Positions 12,561 to 25,200 of a stretch of 64,000 nucleotides of DNA are shown piece after piece. Position 1 is the stretch's first letter. Every line of letters begins with the position of its first letter. A model generated the notes under the pieces. That model was not told the origin of the DNA, did no database searches, and saw only the letters and a list, made by a program, of their open reading frames with translations. The translations under genes and the position numbers were made by a program. Origin of the DNA: Glandiceps talaboti (lineage: Eukaryota; Hemichordata; Enteropneusta; Spengelidae); contig NC_135550.1 of NCBI RefSeq assembly GCF_964340395.1, positions 14,472,408 to 14,536,407 of the forward strand. Reading direction: 5' to 3'.

Positions 12561-13142
12561 TGTAAATGTGCATGTCATTCATAAAAATTAACTGAAAACA
12601 ATCCATTTCCCTTTATTTCTCTAAAATTGATATCTTTTTAATTTTCATGAATGGAAAATGATTTATCATCAAAATTTGCCGGAAATACATGTACATACAT
12701 TTTTAATGTGATGAATTTGAGCTAACAATAACCGAATACGTTCAGTGCAAACGTACCATAACAAACTTGCCTGCCACGTCGGATCTACCTCGTGGTACTA
12801 TGATTGTGATTCACATCCAAACGTGATCATTAGGACATTAATTTTACGATGGAACCGTACCGGAGTAGTTATTTCTAAAGAACATGTATAAATTTTAGGT
12901 TTTTGTTCGTATTCATCAATACAATGTGAAAATTGTCGTGACATCGTACATGTACATTGTATGCAAACGTGTACTGTATTACGTATGCGGGAAGGCTTGG
13001 AAATTACCGGGTTGTCATTGATTTACCTACATGTAGCCATAGAAACTACAAACATACCGTCTTCTACTTTAAGACGGTACTACATTTACTGTTTTTGTTT
13101 CGGCTACCATTGTTATAATCAAGGCGATAAATGAGTTCATAA

Positions 13143-13446
13143 ATGATGAAAGATGCAGTGTCGCTGTTCACTTCCTTCATTGACGACATTGAATAGAATC
13201 TCATGAAGATGTTCACGTCATGGCAAAGACCCTCATGGAGAACACTGGGGTTGCTATAGAAACAAACACCGATGGTTCCCGAAGAGCAACTCATGTGACA
13301 CTCGGTAACTTTTGGCATATGTTTGAAACTGACGTTCAAGCTCATCCTCCTGTTAGAACCTCGGAACAATACTCATTGCCAATCTGCTTCTTACTTGTCT
13401 GTGGCAATGATAGTCTTGCTGTTAGACATTCAGGCTTTCTTTTGAT
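13143..13446 (+). pseudogene. Coding-like stretch, unrecognised, frame-disrupted
   Basis: The frame from ATG 13143 runs 16 codons and stops after FTSFIDDIE. A second frame picks up immediately with SHEDVHVMAKTLMENTGVAI and runs on as normal-looking protein to about 13370. The five bases TAGAA at the junction, if absent, would join the two frames. Composition is protein-like, but I recognise no family and see no splice sites that rescue it. It may be a decayed retrocopy or a misread exon. Confidence 0.25.
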
Positions 13447-13823
13447 TTGATAAGCAAACAAAGTTTGCTGTAAGGATGGAATGCCCAAACATCCAGCTAA
13501 AGTCATTTTTTGTCTTGGCATTCCATTAAGATGATGTATGGCTGTGGGTTGGGCCATGTATGCATATATATGTTAATATATTCAGTGGATGCCTCTGCTG
13601 TAGGTTGAGGGGACTCATTATGACTATATAAGTGAAAACATGTTTTTTTCAACATTAAAAATTCCTACAAACAATTAAATTCCTATTTTACATCCATTCA
13701 GCAAACTAGAATATACAGAAGTTTGTTCAAATCACCAATTTCCAAAACTTTAACATAATTGTAATATTAAACATGTAAGTCATTGTTAATATAATGTTGT
13801 TATCTTTTTTGTTGTTTCATGGA

Positions 13824-13978
13824 GCGGTTTGGTATCAGCTATGACAATGGTGTTGTTGGGATCGACAAAGATGAAAGGTGCATCAACTTCTGTAAACTGA
13901 GATGCGGATCGTTAGCAGATGCACTATTAACCGATAATGAAGTTGACATCGATGGATTAGACACAGATAATTTTTGAC
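13824..13978 (+). CDS. Possible terminal exon of an unrecognised gene
   Basis: Beginning with MERFGISYDNGVVGIDKDER, the frame runs 51 codons to a stop at 13976-13978 and ends in an acidic tail (NEVDIDGLDTDNF). A pyrimidine-rich tract (TCTTTTTTGTTGTTTC) directly precedes it, as expected for a 3' splice site. The downstream TTTTTGACTTGTG shows no clear poly-A signal. It may belong with the coding-like stretch at 13.1-13.4 kb. No function can be given. Confidence 0.3.
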
Positions 13979-13989
13979 TTGTGCAACTT

Positions 13990-15110
13990 TGTAGTATTGT
14001 AATTTGTTACTTGTATGTACAAAGTCAAACACTAACCCAATACCACAACCTTTAAAATTGTTCTTTATAGGTCTCAAAACTAAATAATAATAATTTGAAC
14101 CAGGCATAATTTTCTGATTGTCGATTTAATTCCTTCATTGCTTTTGGGGTGTAGTCCTTTTACATTGTGTACTACCTGGTCAGACAAAATCAAAACCAGC
14201 CTACTGTAATTGTCTGTATTTGAAATGAGAGTGATCTGTAAATGTTTCACAGTTTTCATTGTGGTCTTGTATGTCCTGATTGCGCGCAGGCATCAATATT
14301 GTCCAATCATAAAGAACCGAGCAACCCTGATGTAAAATATCATGAACACATCACAACATTTGATTCATTAATTTCATAGACTATATACTTCAGTTCTAAT
14401 ACCATAGTTTATTAATGAAAGTCTGCTAATTCAAATTTAAGTATAACTTAAGTGTATATTGAATCTAATCATTTTCATTTGTATTGCTCATAATGACATC
14501 TGTAACATAAGCGTAGTGTCTTATATGGAAGTTCAAATTAATAAATTTCTCTTCCGCCATCCACAGACACAGAGAAAAGTCAGGTAGTGTGGGATTCGTC
14601 ATTAATAAGACGTGTAAATTGTAATTTTTAAATTTTTGTTTCCTGATGCTTATTATGAAACATTTTTAGCTCCGCTATCTTTCAATTGTTTGTATTAAAA
14701 TCTTCTCCAAACTGATGGGCTTTTAAAAAAATTTAAAACCATAAAGTGTTTCCTGAACATGTTTTCTAGCAAAGTAGCATTAGTGCTCAGACCACCATAG
14801 AGAACAGACTAGAAACACCATTGTAAATAAAACAACTAAAACTTTAAAGGGAACATCTCTTTGTGTTTGTTTGTTTGTGTGTGTGTGTGTGTGTGTGTGT
14901 GGAATGTTAATGCAAGAGTGTGGGTTGACTTGGTTCAAGTCCATGGATGTTTTGAAAAACCTTTTATCGAATGTTGTGTGTTTATTGGTAACTTTTTGTC
15001 TATTTGTTCTATTTTTATTTGAGCTTGGTGACCACAATATACTGAGTGGTGTCAGAACATAATTCATGTGATTGTGTAATTGCAGACATGTGCAGTAAAA
15101 CCCATATAAT
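13990..15110. other. Intergenic, no gene recognised
   Basis: AT-rich with a (TG)n run at 14877-14900. I looked here on the minus strand for the missing WHEP-domain exons of the methionyl-tRNA synthetase gene and found none. Confidence 0.4.
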
Positions 15111-15116
15111 ATATCG

Positions 15117-16106
15117 CACCCCCACTCAACTAAATAAAAAGAAAACAAATAAATAATAGGTTACTTTATAAAATCCACGATCCTGAACCAATTCTAGAGT
15201 CCTTGTGTCATGCAGAGCATTTATAAGCTGTTCAACTATGCAACAATTTCAGAAACTGTTAGGCAATGAAATCCTGTAGTTGACACTTCCTCTCTCAGCT
15301 GCAGGACAATTCCTGCATCTGACACACCCCTTTCAGCTTCAGGACAAGTCCTGCAACTGACACACCCCTTTCAGCTGCAGGACAAGTCCTGCATCTGACA
15401 CACCCCTTTCAGCTTCAGGACAAGTCCTGCAACTGACACACCCCTTTCAGCCTCAGGACAATTCCTGCAGCTGACACACCCCTTTCAGCTTCAGGACAAG
15501 TCCTGCATCTGACACACCCCTTTCAGCTTCAGGACAAGTCCTGCAACTGATAGCTGACCGACACACCAGTCTATGAAACATTTTATATTGTCCAGTAGAA
15601 TTGCAGATTGGTGGAGGGGACAATGACTTTTTTGTTATTTCCTAAAAAAATGCCTGATTTGTGTGACAGGGAAGTGAAATTGAAATTCTAACTTGGGAAT
15701 TTTAGATTAAAACAACTGACCTGAGAGATTTTGTTTTAAACTGTGATAATCTTACAGCAATTGTATGAATTTTTATAATTTCACTGGCAATATTTCACTC
15801 TTTTTATGCCAAGGTTAAAAATCTCTGTTCAGAATTAAAAATATATTAATTTAGGTATGTGTATGATCAAGCTGACATTTTTTCATGTAGTTAAATGAAT
15901 TGATGATTGCAGTTAAAATATGATGTACTTAACATTTTCAAGGTACAAACACTGAAGGAATATTCAAAAGTTGATCAACTGGATTTTACTTCAACAATTA
16001 TTAAAAAATATTAGATTTTTTGCATTTTTTGCACTTTTTCCTACTACAATTGTGTGAAATACCAGGTTTTCGGAAATTGGAAAATTGTTTTCGGGCTGTT
16101 GCATGA
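15117..16106 (-). mobile_element. Non-autonomous element with 38-bp minisatellite core, copy 2 (inverted)
   Basis: Reverse-complement relative of 4862-5703. It starts CACCCCCACTCAACTAAATA and keeps the ATCCACGATCCTGAACCAAT flank. It then enters the minisatellite (15285-15548) and ends at CGGAAATTGGAAAATTGTTT and TCGGGCTGTTGCATG. Unit count differs from copy 1 (about 7 against 9) and the 3' half is more diverged and longer. No ORF. Confidence 0.65.
15285..15548 (-). repeat. 38-bp minisatellite array (about 7 units), inverted
   Basis: Unit TGACACACCCCTTTCAGCTT then CAGGACAAGTCCTGCAAC, the exact complement of the array at 5171-5525, with the same two-state variation (CAACTGA/CATCTGA). Confidence 0.95.
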
Positions 16107-16322
16107 GACGTGACCTCATGTGACCTCAAATTGCGAGAACTATACACTCTACAAGCAGAGCGATGAAAACAAATATTGCATTCACATCCTCGTCACACTT
16201 ACCTGCCTGCAGCCTTTTGTGTCCAAATACAGTGTTTGTATCGCAGTACATCATTATCGGAAAATAACTCTTACCTGTTCAGTCATTTCTGGATTACTGG
16301 TGGCACTAGAAGCTGTAACAGT

Positions 16323-19300
16323 TTAGGAATTCTGAAAAATAATAACATGTTTCATTTTAGCCTTATTAAAATATCAACACAAAGTTAGGTGGCATATTGA
16401 CGTTAGCATAATTACGGTCCTATATCAAGTTTTCAAAATAGAAAGAAAAAACCCTCCACATTTAAAGTCAATCAACTACTTCACTGAAATAGAAATCGAA
16501 TCGTGAAGACCAATGTCTGACATAAAATGATTCTTTTATATACGGAAGTCTAAAAATTGTACCACGTGAATATAACATAGCATACCCCATTTCTTGCTGT
16601 CTGCTTCCCAGCATATTTCTTTCTGAACTCTGTAACTTTGATGTCCTCAATCTTCTCGAAGAGTGGCTTTGGCTGTAAATGGATACATATTGATGCATGT
16701 TTAATTTTGATTTGGGTTTCTTTTTCCAACGTATTAAGTCATGCATCGTACCTATGCAACAATATGTGGGTAAAGAGACGACAGCGGATTTCGATAATTT
16801 TGGGGCTTTACATAATCATCACCGCATTACTGTCATAATAATCTCCGAGGACATGAACGCCAGACAAACACCACAACTACAGTATTGGACTATCTAAATT
16901 TTCATTACATTGACAAAAGACTCAATACCTGTCCAATCTTGTGTCCTGGTTGCAGGAAACACACAAACCGTTCCGTGATGATGTTACAGTCACTTGGTGC
17001 CAGTAATTGTTGTTGTATATTTGCACTTGTTGATGGCATGTAGGGTTGTACTAGCACTGATAACAGACAAGATAAGTTAACACTCAGACCAATTACAGAC
17101 CCAGCACGAGCCCTGTTGAAGGAACGGAACACACCATTATTGTTCTTACCATGCAGATAATTATTTTTGGGTAGTGTTTTTGAACCCAACGAGAGATGTG
17201 TTCTTGATAACCCAAGTAAACCTTCCAGGCAAATTTTATTGTAGGCATATCTAATGTAAAGTCGCAACGTATCGAGTAAAAGTAATACCAACACCAAAAA
17301 ATTGACTTGGCACCTCAGAATGTTGTATTTAGTTATGTCTCCCATCATAACGTTTGTATTTCACTTAATATTTAGATGAATCAAATATCAGGTAAGTGTG
17401 TGTGTATCCCTTACCTCTCCTGTTCATTCCCTTTGATCAGTTTCCATGGCATGTTGGCCTGTATCAGCTGGTTACCAAGACGAGAGATACGAAGAATATT
17501 ACGTAGGCCATCACGTATCCTGTAAAAGTGACCAAAGAGAGAAAGTTATTATGAGGTAAAACTGTACAGTCTTGTGAAGGTGTCAGCATTTCTACATTCA
17601 GTGTGTATTTGTTAGATTCAGTGAACGAACGGTGAACCGTACGCGTGTCACTCAATGAAGAAAACATATTTCCCCGTTGTCTTCTTGTTAGTTTCATATG
17701 TCGTCATTTCACTTTGCTTTGATAAACGAACGAACTGTCATAATTTACGACCTTTGACCACAGGTAGGTTGTTACATTAAAAAAGTAGGCAGAACATAAG
17801 CTTTATGTATAAAATAGATATGTATAATGTAGTGTGATCATCATAGAACAACATGACTGAACAATGCATCTTTGTATGCATAGATAACGGAAAGTACACA
17901 AAACTGCACAACGAAAGGTAAGAAACAAACAAACAAATAAATAAGAAAACATTCACAGTATACAAACAAAGTCAAAATAAAGTAAAATTATGGCTATTCA
18001 GTACAAAACACTCAAATGCAATTAAAACAGACCACATGACAACCAAACACACAGTCAATTGAATCATCTCGAGCTCCAGATATTGTATTGTATTACTTAC
18101 TTGCATTTTTGCAGATTCTGTACATAAGACTTCAGTTCTCTGTTCACCAGTGCTATTATTGCAGCATCATCTTCTGTTACTTGGATTTGTGGCACGAGTC
18201 CGTTGAATGTCCGTTCACAGAAAACCAGTGCTCTGAAAACAGAATATAAAAATACACACGTAACATAGTGCATCTCACACTATAGTAACGGATATATGAA
18301 ACACAACAATTGTCCAACGTCACTATTCTTTACTTCAAAGTGGTCATATGGATGAGGATTAGGTATCTATAGAACAATTTTATCATGGCTTCCTACTTGA
18401 AAAATCAAAGTGAAACAACATTATACAAATCCTTGTTTGTAACTCAATAAATTGCAAAAGATTACTAAATGTGTAAACAGATACTGTTTACACATTTTTT
18501 ATTTACTAGCATTTTGCAATGTATTGAGTTACAAACACAGACTTGATCAATTGTGTTTCACATTGATTTTTCAAGTAGAAAGCATGGTAAAATTGTTTTA
18601 TGAATTAAAATCCAAAATAAATACCCAGTCCTCCTCCATATGACCACTTTTAATGCAAGGGGCATCTCCACACAAACAATCACTTACAGTAGACAAACCT
18701 ACCGATTGATAAAGTTTCCAAGATTATTCAGTAATTCTGTGTTTGTCTTCAATGCAAAGTCGTTCCAGCTGAACACACTATCCTGTGATTCTGGGCGAAT
18801 GAAACACAGGTAAAACCTCCAAATATCTGCAGGTATCCCAGTATCCTTTGCGTCATTACCGAACACACCAACACCACGACTCTTGGAGAATTTGCCATCT
18901 TCATAGTTCAAGTATTCTGAGAGGAAAATAAGAACAGAGTTGAGCTCATAATGCAACATTTGAACATGTATGTATGTATGTATGTATGTATGTATGTGTA
19001 TTAGGTATGTTTGGCTAGTGTGTTTTACCTCAGACTACAGTTGTCTATTGTTTCGGAGTCTAAGGTTACTCTAATGTCATTTCAAAAGAATACAAAAAAG
19101 AAGGAAACAACATTAAATAAATTTACAGTTACTGTACACTGACCTGTGGCAATCAAATGATTGACCAGTGTGTAGTTATCATTGGCTCCAATACAGGTGC
19201 TTGGAAAGATCACACTATGGAATGGGACGTTGTCCTTGGCCATGAACTGGTACAATTCAACCTAGATGGATGGATGGATGGATGGATGATTGTGAAAGAA

Positions 19301-21996
19301 AACGTCAACAAATGTACTTATGGTAAAATCACAACAGTACAATTTCGATTGTTGGCAGTCGCGACTATCAGTGCATATCAAGCTGTGATTTTATAAGCTG
19401 ATTGAGCACTGAAGAAGCATGGATAAATATATGCATACTCATACCTCATCTGGATTCTTCCACCATTTGTCCCACTGTTCACAATAATTAGCCGTGATTG
19501 ACAGGTACCCGATAGGTGCATCAAACCATACATAGAACACCTTATCTGTAAAGCCTTCCAGTGGCACAGGTGTACCCCACTTCAAATCCCGCGTGATCCC
19601 GCGAGGTTTCAAACCATCACGGATCCAGGATGATGTAATGGTCTTCGAATTATTTGTCCAGTTGTCGTCTGCTGCATTCTTCGCCAGAAATACGTTCAGT
19701 TCTGGTTCCAACTGGAATAAAATGGATATGTAAACATACAAGGTTAAAACTTAGGTCAACAAGCCAGTTCAAGATAATTAGTGTGGTTATGCATAAAATG
19801 ATCTAAAATAACTTTTTTGTACTAATCTGAGGGAAACATGAAAAGAAACACTTAGCAATCAGATTTTACCCGAAATATTTTTAAAAGCGAAATTGAAGAA
19901 CGACGTGTCGTCCATCTGAGCTCACCTTTGGCAAGTCGAGGAACAAATGCTCCGATGTCTTGACGACGGGTGTTTGACCACATACTTTACAGCGAGGTTT
20001 CTGTAAGAAAAATAAAGATCAAGAACGGAGAAAATCTTATATACACCTTCCTAAAATAACCAAGTCATGCTGAAAACTTGGTATTGTGAAATTCACTGTA
20101 TTACGTGTTTTACAAGAAAATGAACCTGGTTATCTTACAAAGACTGTATATGTCAACAGATGATTTTGTACATTTTACATATAAAATAGCAACGAGGTTC
20201 TTGATTGAATAGCCTTTGATTTACACTTTTACCTTTAGTTCAACAGCATTGATAAGTTTACCACATTTATCACACTGGTCACCTCTGGCATCATCATATC
20301 CACACATTGGACAAGTTCCCTCCACAAAACGATCAGCTAGGTAACGGTCACAGTTCACACACAGTAGCTGATCAACGGTGTCTTTAATAGTGTAGCCGTC
20401 ATTATGCAGTCTCCAGAAGATGTCTTGTGCTATGCTGGAAATAACAAACAAACAAACAATGAATGAATGAATGAATAAATAAATAAATAAATATATAAAT
20501 AAATAAATAAATGAATGAATGAATGAATAAATGAATATATAAATAAATAAATATAAACAAACAAACACAGACACACACACACAAACAATACATACATACA
20601 TACATACATACATACATACATACATACATACACACACACACAAACAAACAAACAAACAAACAAACAAACAAACAAACACGAAGCAATGGGTAAGCAGGTA
20701 GTATTTTGGTCAAATTTACTTTGGGGGGAAAAGGAAGCATAAAGCATATTATCGTGTAATGTAACCCATTGGACTTATTGTAGACTTTGTGAAAATCCCA
20801 GAAAAGCGAGAACATGCACCTTTTACAAATTAACATTGATTTTACATGTTATCCTTTTTCTCGTCTCGAGTTCCATAAAAATGACGCCCTTGCCATGGTA
20901 AGACATTGAAGGTTTCTTCTATACTTCACAGACCTTCAACATTAACATGAGGGTAGCCATACTCTATTCATATATGGAAGGTAGGGCAAAGGGTGTCTGA
21001 TTACACATTTGTACTCATTTGTACCCCAGCTAGGACTTACGTGGTCTGTTGCTGTGTTGTTGTACGACCAAAGTAATCAAAACTTATCTCAAACCACTGG
21101 TAGATTTCATCATGAAGTTTGAAGTATTTGTCACAGATTTGTTTGGGAGTAAGTCCTTCCTCCAGTGCCTTCGTTTCAGTCGCAGTACCATACTCATCGG
21201 TGCCACAGATGTATAAAGTGTTATTGTTCGTTAGGCGGGAGAATCTAGACAGCAAAAATGATCGGTAACATGGTTTATTAAAAAAAACAAAAAACCAAAC
21301 AAATATAACGACAACCTCTCCCCCCCCAAAAAAAAAAAAAAATCAAAAAAAAAATCACATTGTACATTGTACTGTCAATAGATTCACAATTAATATTCAT
21401 TTCGGCAACGATTTAAGCCAACGAAACAAATTCTCCAATTTTTCAAAAATAAAACACATTTCATGTTCCAATTCAATGTCAGCAATTTGACGACCTCGGC
21501 AATTATGTAAATAGCTCTTCGAAGAATGAAAACTGTCCTAATGTGTATCATTCTACAAGACTTCATCATCCACCACACATTTTCCTACCAAGCAAAATCA
21601 CAGGTCCTTACCTCGCAAATACATCAGCACTGAGTACACATCCAATGATGTTGCCAAGATGTGGTACATTGTTTACGTAAGGTAATGCACTGGTAATCAG
21701 AACATTTCTCTTGTCTTTTGCTGGCAATCTGAAATTTGGTAAATAAACGCGCTAGACAGATGCAATAGTATCAACTATTAAGTGAAACTGTTGCCGTAGA
21801 GTAGAAATCATAAGGTGCATGTTTTTAAATGTCAATTTGAGACAAACGACTGTTACTGACTGATACCCTTACCCTAGGCCCTAGTCTTGTCTTTTACCCA
21901 AGTTTCGAATCAAGTACTGACTATATGCAGTCAATTTTCAAACGTACTAGTATTCTAAAATTCCAGTAGTTTTCCGAATCAGTTTGTTTGTTTGTT

Positions 21997-22081
<85 letters not shown>

Positions 22082-22165
22082 GGCTGGTTGTCTGTCTGTC
22101 TGGCCTGCCTGCCTGTCTGTCTGTCTGTCTGTCTGTCTGTGTCTGTCTGTCTGTCTGTCTGTCTG

Positions 22166-22203
<38 letters not shown>

Positions 22204-25200
22204 GCGCGCGCGCGTATACTTTAGTTTAGAATTTGCTTACATTGGATGTTCTGGTCTGTATGGTGTAGGAATAGTACTTCTACCACCAACCCACGCAGCT
22301 CTAGCCTCGGAGAGTTCAGCGGATGTAACACTACTACCTTCCAACACCTACAATACAAAGAAATGGCTAGGAACATAAGCCAGGCAACAGTACTAGCAGA
22401 GGGGAGAAAGGTCTTTGAGAAAACATGAATTAGGATTACGGTCACATTAGATTGTAATCAATCATTTGTACATGTACAATGTATTTACTTTTGATAAATG
22501 TGAATAGTACCATACAACAAAAGAATTAACAACAAACAAACAACACTACAGTTTAAGAATAATGGTCACCCCTGTCACGTCATCTTCCGTTCCGGGATTG
22601 GCTGTCGACTCACGTAGAACTGCATCATAGAAGACCTTTACACCTTTGCCGCTCGTTGTCTTGGCAACGGCAGCTTTGAATGCCGTTAGGTTTTCAAGCT
22701 CTGTGAACCACTTAAATAAAGCTGAATACAAGGATTGGATTTGAGAATTGCCGGTAATCACTGGATACAATGCTGACCAGATAACAACGTCTGCTACTGA
22801 TACAGCGTCCTGGAAAACAAAACGAGCCATAGGTCATACAAATTTAATGTAAAACTTCAAGTATTGTGCCGTGCGTGTGTGTGTTATTGAATGGTTAAAG
22901 TCGTTCGGCATGATCTGAAGCACACTTGGGTCTCGGTCAACCCAGCTGTATAATTGGGTACCTGGTAGGATAGAGGTTGCAATGTGAATACTTTAATCCC
23001 ATGTACAAGTCTTATGCAGAACAATTGAATGTGACGATCTTTGATATGAAACCAATCCGCAGGTCAAAGGTTATATAACAATTGTCACTCACCTTCACCA
23101 AGTATTTCTTTCCATCCAATTCTTTATTCAAATGGCTCAGTACGGAGGACAAAGAGCTGACGTCTCCCTGTGATGATGTTGCCAGAGCAACCAAATATGG
23201 TTGAATACCAGGCTAAATTGCAAAAGGTAATAAAATTATGCATCAACAATTGAAAATGACATTGCCTGTAATTTAGACTCCCCCCCCCCTCCAAGTCAGT
23301 TCACAATATACAAATACCAAGAACACGCTAAACAAAGTGGTGAAATATGGACAAAGAGGTTAAATTGGTAATTAAGTCTGTGGCGTGAGGGCTTTAAGAC
23401 TTATTTGTACCGACCAAATTATGTCACAGTGCTCTTTTATGTGATATATGAAATAACAGTTTCAGTTACCATGCACAAATCAACACACGTGTCAGTGGTT
23501 TCAGTTACCAGACACAAATCAACACACGTGTCAGTGGTTTCAGTTACCATACACAAATCAACATACATGTGTCAGTGGTTTCAGTTACCAGACACGAATC
23601 AACATACATGTGTCAGTGGTTTCTGTTACCATACACAATTCAACACACATGTGTCAGTGGTTTCAGTTACCATACACAAATCAACACACGTGTCAGTGGT
23701 TTCAGTTACCATACACAAATCAACACACGTGTCAGTGGTTTCAGTTACCATACACAAATCAACATACATGTGTCAGTGGTTTCAGTTACCATACACAAAT
23801 CAACATACATGTGTCGGTGGTTTCAGTTACCATACACAAATCAACACACGTGTCAGTGGTTTCTGTTACCATACACAAATCAACACACATGTGTCGGTGG
23901 TTTCTGTTACCATACACAAATCAACATACATGTGTCAGTGGTTTCAGTTACCATACACAAATCAACACACATGTGTCGGTGGTTTCAGTTACCATACACA
24001 AATCAACACACGTGTCAGTGGTTACAGTTACCATACACAAATCAACACACATGTGTCGGTGGTTTCAGTTACCATACACAAATCAACACACATGTGTCGG
24101 TGGTTTCAGTTACCATACACAAATCAACACACGTGTGTCAGTGGTTTTAGTTACCATACACAAATCAACACACATTTGTCAGTGGTTTCAGTTACCATAC
24201 ACAAATCAACATACATGTGTCAGTGGTTTTAGTTACCATACACAAATCAACACACATTTGTCAGTGGTTTCAGTTACCATACACAAATCAACACACATTT
24301 GTCAGTGGTTTTAGTTACCATACACAAATCAACACACATTTGTCAGTGGTTTCAGTTACCATACACAAATCAACACACGTGTCAGTGGTTTTAGTTACCA
24401 TACACAAATCAACACACACTTGTCAGTGGTTTTAGTTACCATACACAAATCAACACACATTTGTCAGTGGTTTTAGTTACCATACACAAATCAACATACA
24501 TGTGTCAGTGGTTTCAGTTACCATACACAAATCAACACACGTGTCAGTGGTTTTAGTTACCATACACAAATCAACATACATGTGTCAGTGGTTTCAGTTA
24601 CCATACACAAATCAACACGTGTCAGTGGTTTCAGTTACCATACACAAATCAACACACATTTGTCAGTGGTTTTAGTTACCATACACAAATCAACATACGT
24701 GTGTCGGTGGTTTCAGTTACCATACACAAATCAACACACATGTGTCGGTGGTTTCAGTTACCATACACAAATCAACACACGTGTCTGCTCAGTGGTTTCA
24801 GTTACCATACACAAATCAACACGTGTCAGTGGTTTCAGTTACCATACACAAATCAACACACGTGTGTCGGTGGTTTCAGTTACCATACACAAATCAACAT
24901 ACATGTGTCAGTGGTTTTAGTTACCATACACAAATCAACACACGTGTGTCGGTGGTTTCAGTTACCATACACAAATCAACATACATGTGTCGGTGGTTTC
25001 AGTTACCATACACAAATCAACACACATTTGTCGGTGGTTTCAGTTACCATACACAAATCAACACGTGTCAGTGGTTTCAGTTACCATACACAAATCAACA
25101 CACGCGTGTCGGTGGTTTCAGTTACCATACACAAATCAACACACGTGTGTCGGTGGTTTCAGTTACCATACACAAATCAACACACGTGTGTCGGTGGTTT

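Noticed and set aside
14780-15148. 122-residue minus-strand ORF
   Set aside because: Crosses a CA microsatellite and the end of a repeat element; no protein-like conservation or splice signals.
16110-16260. Further C-terminal exon of the synthetase (sequence before GTAAGTG at about 16210, minus)
   Set aside because: No acceptor and no WHEP-like residues in any frame.
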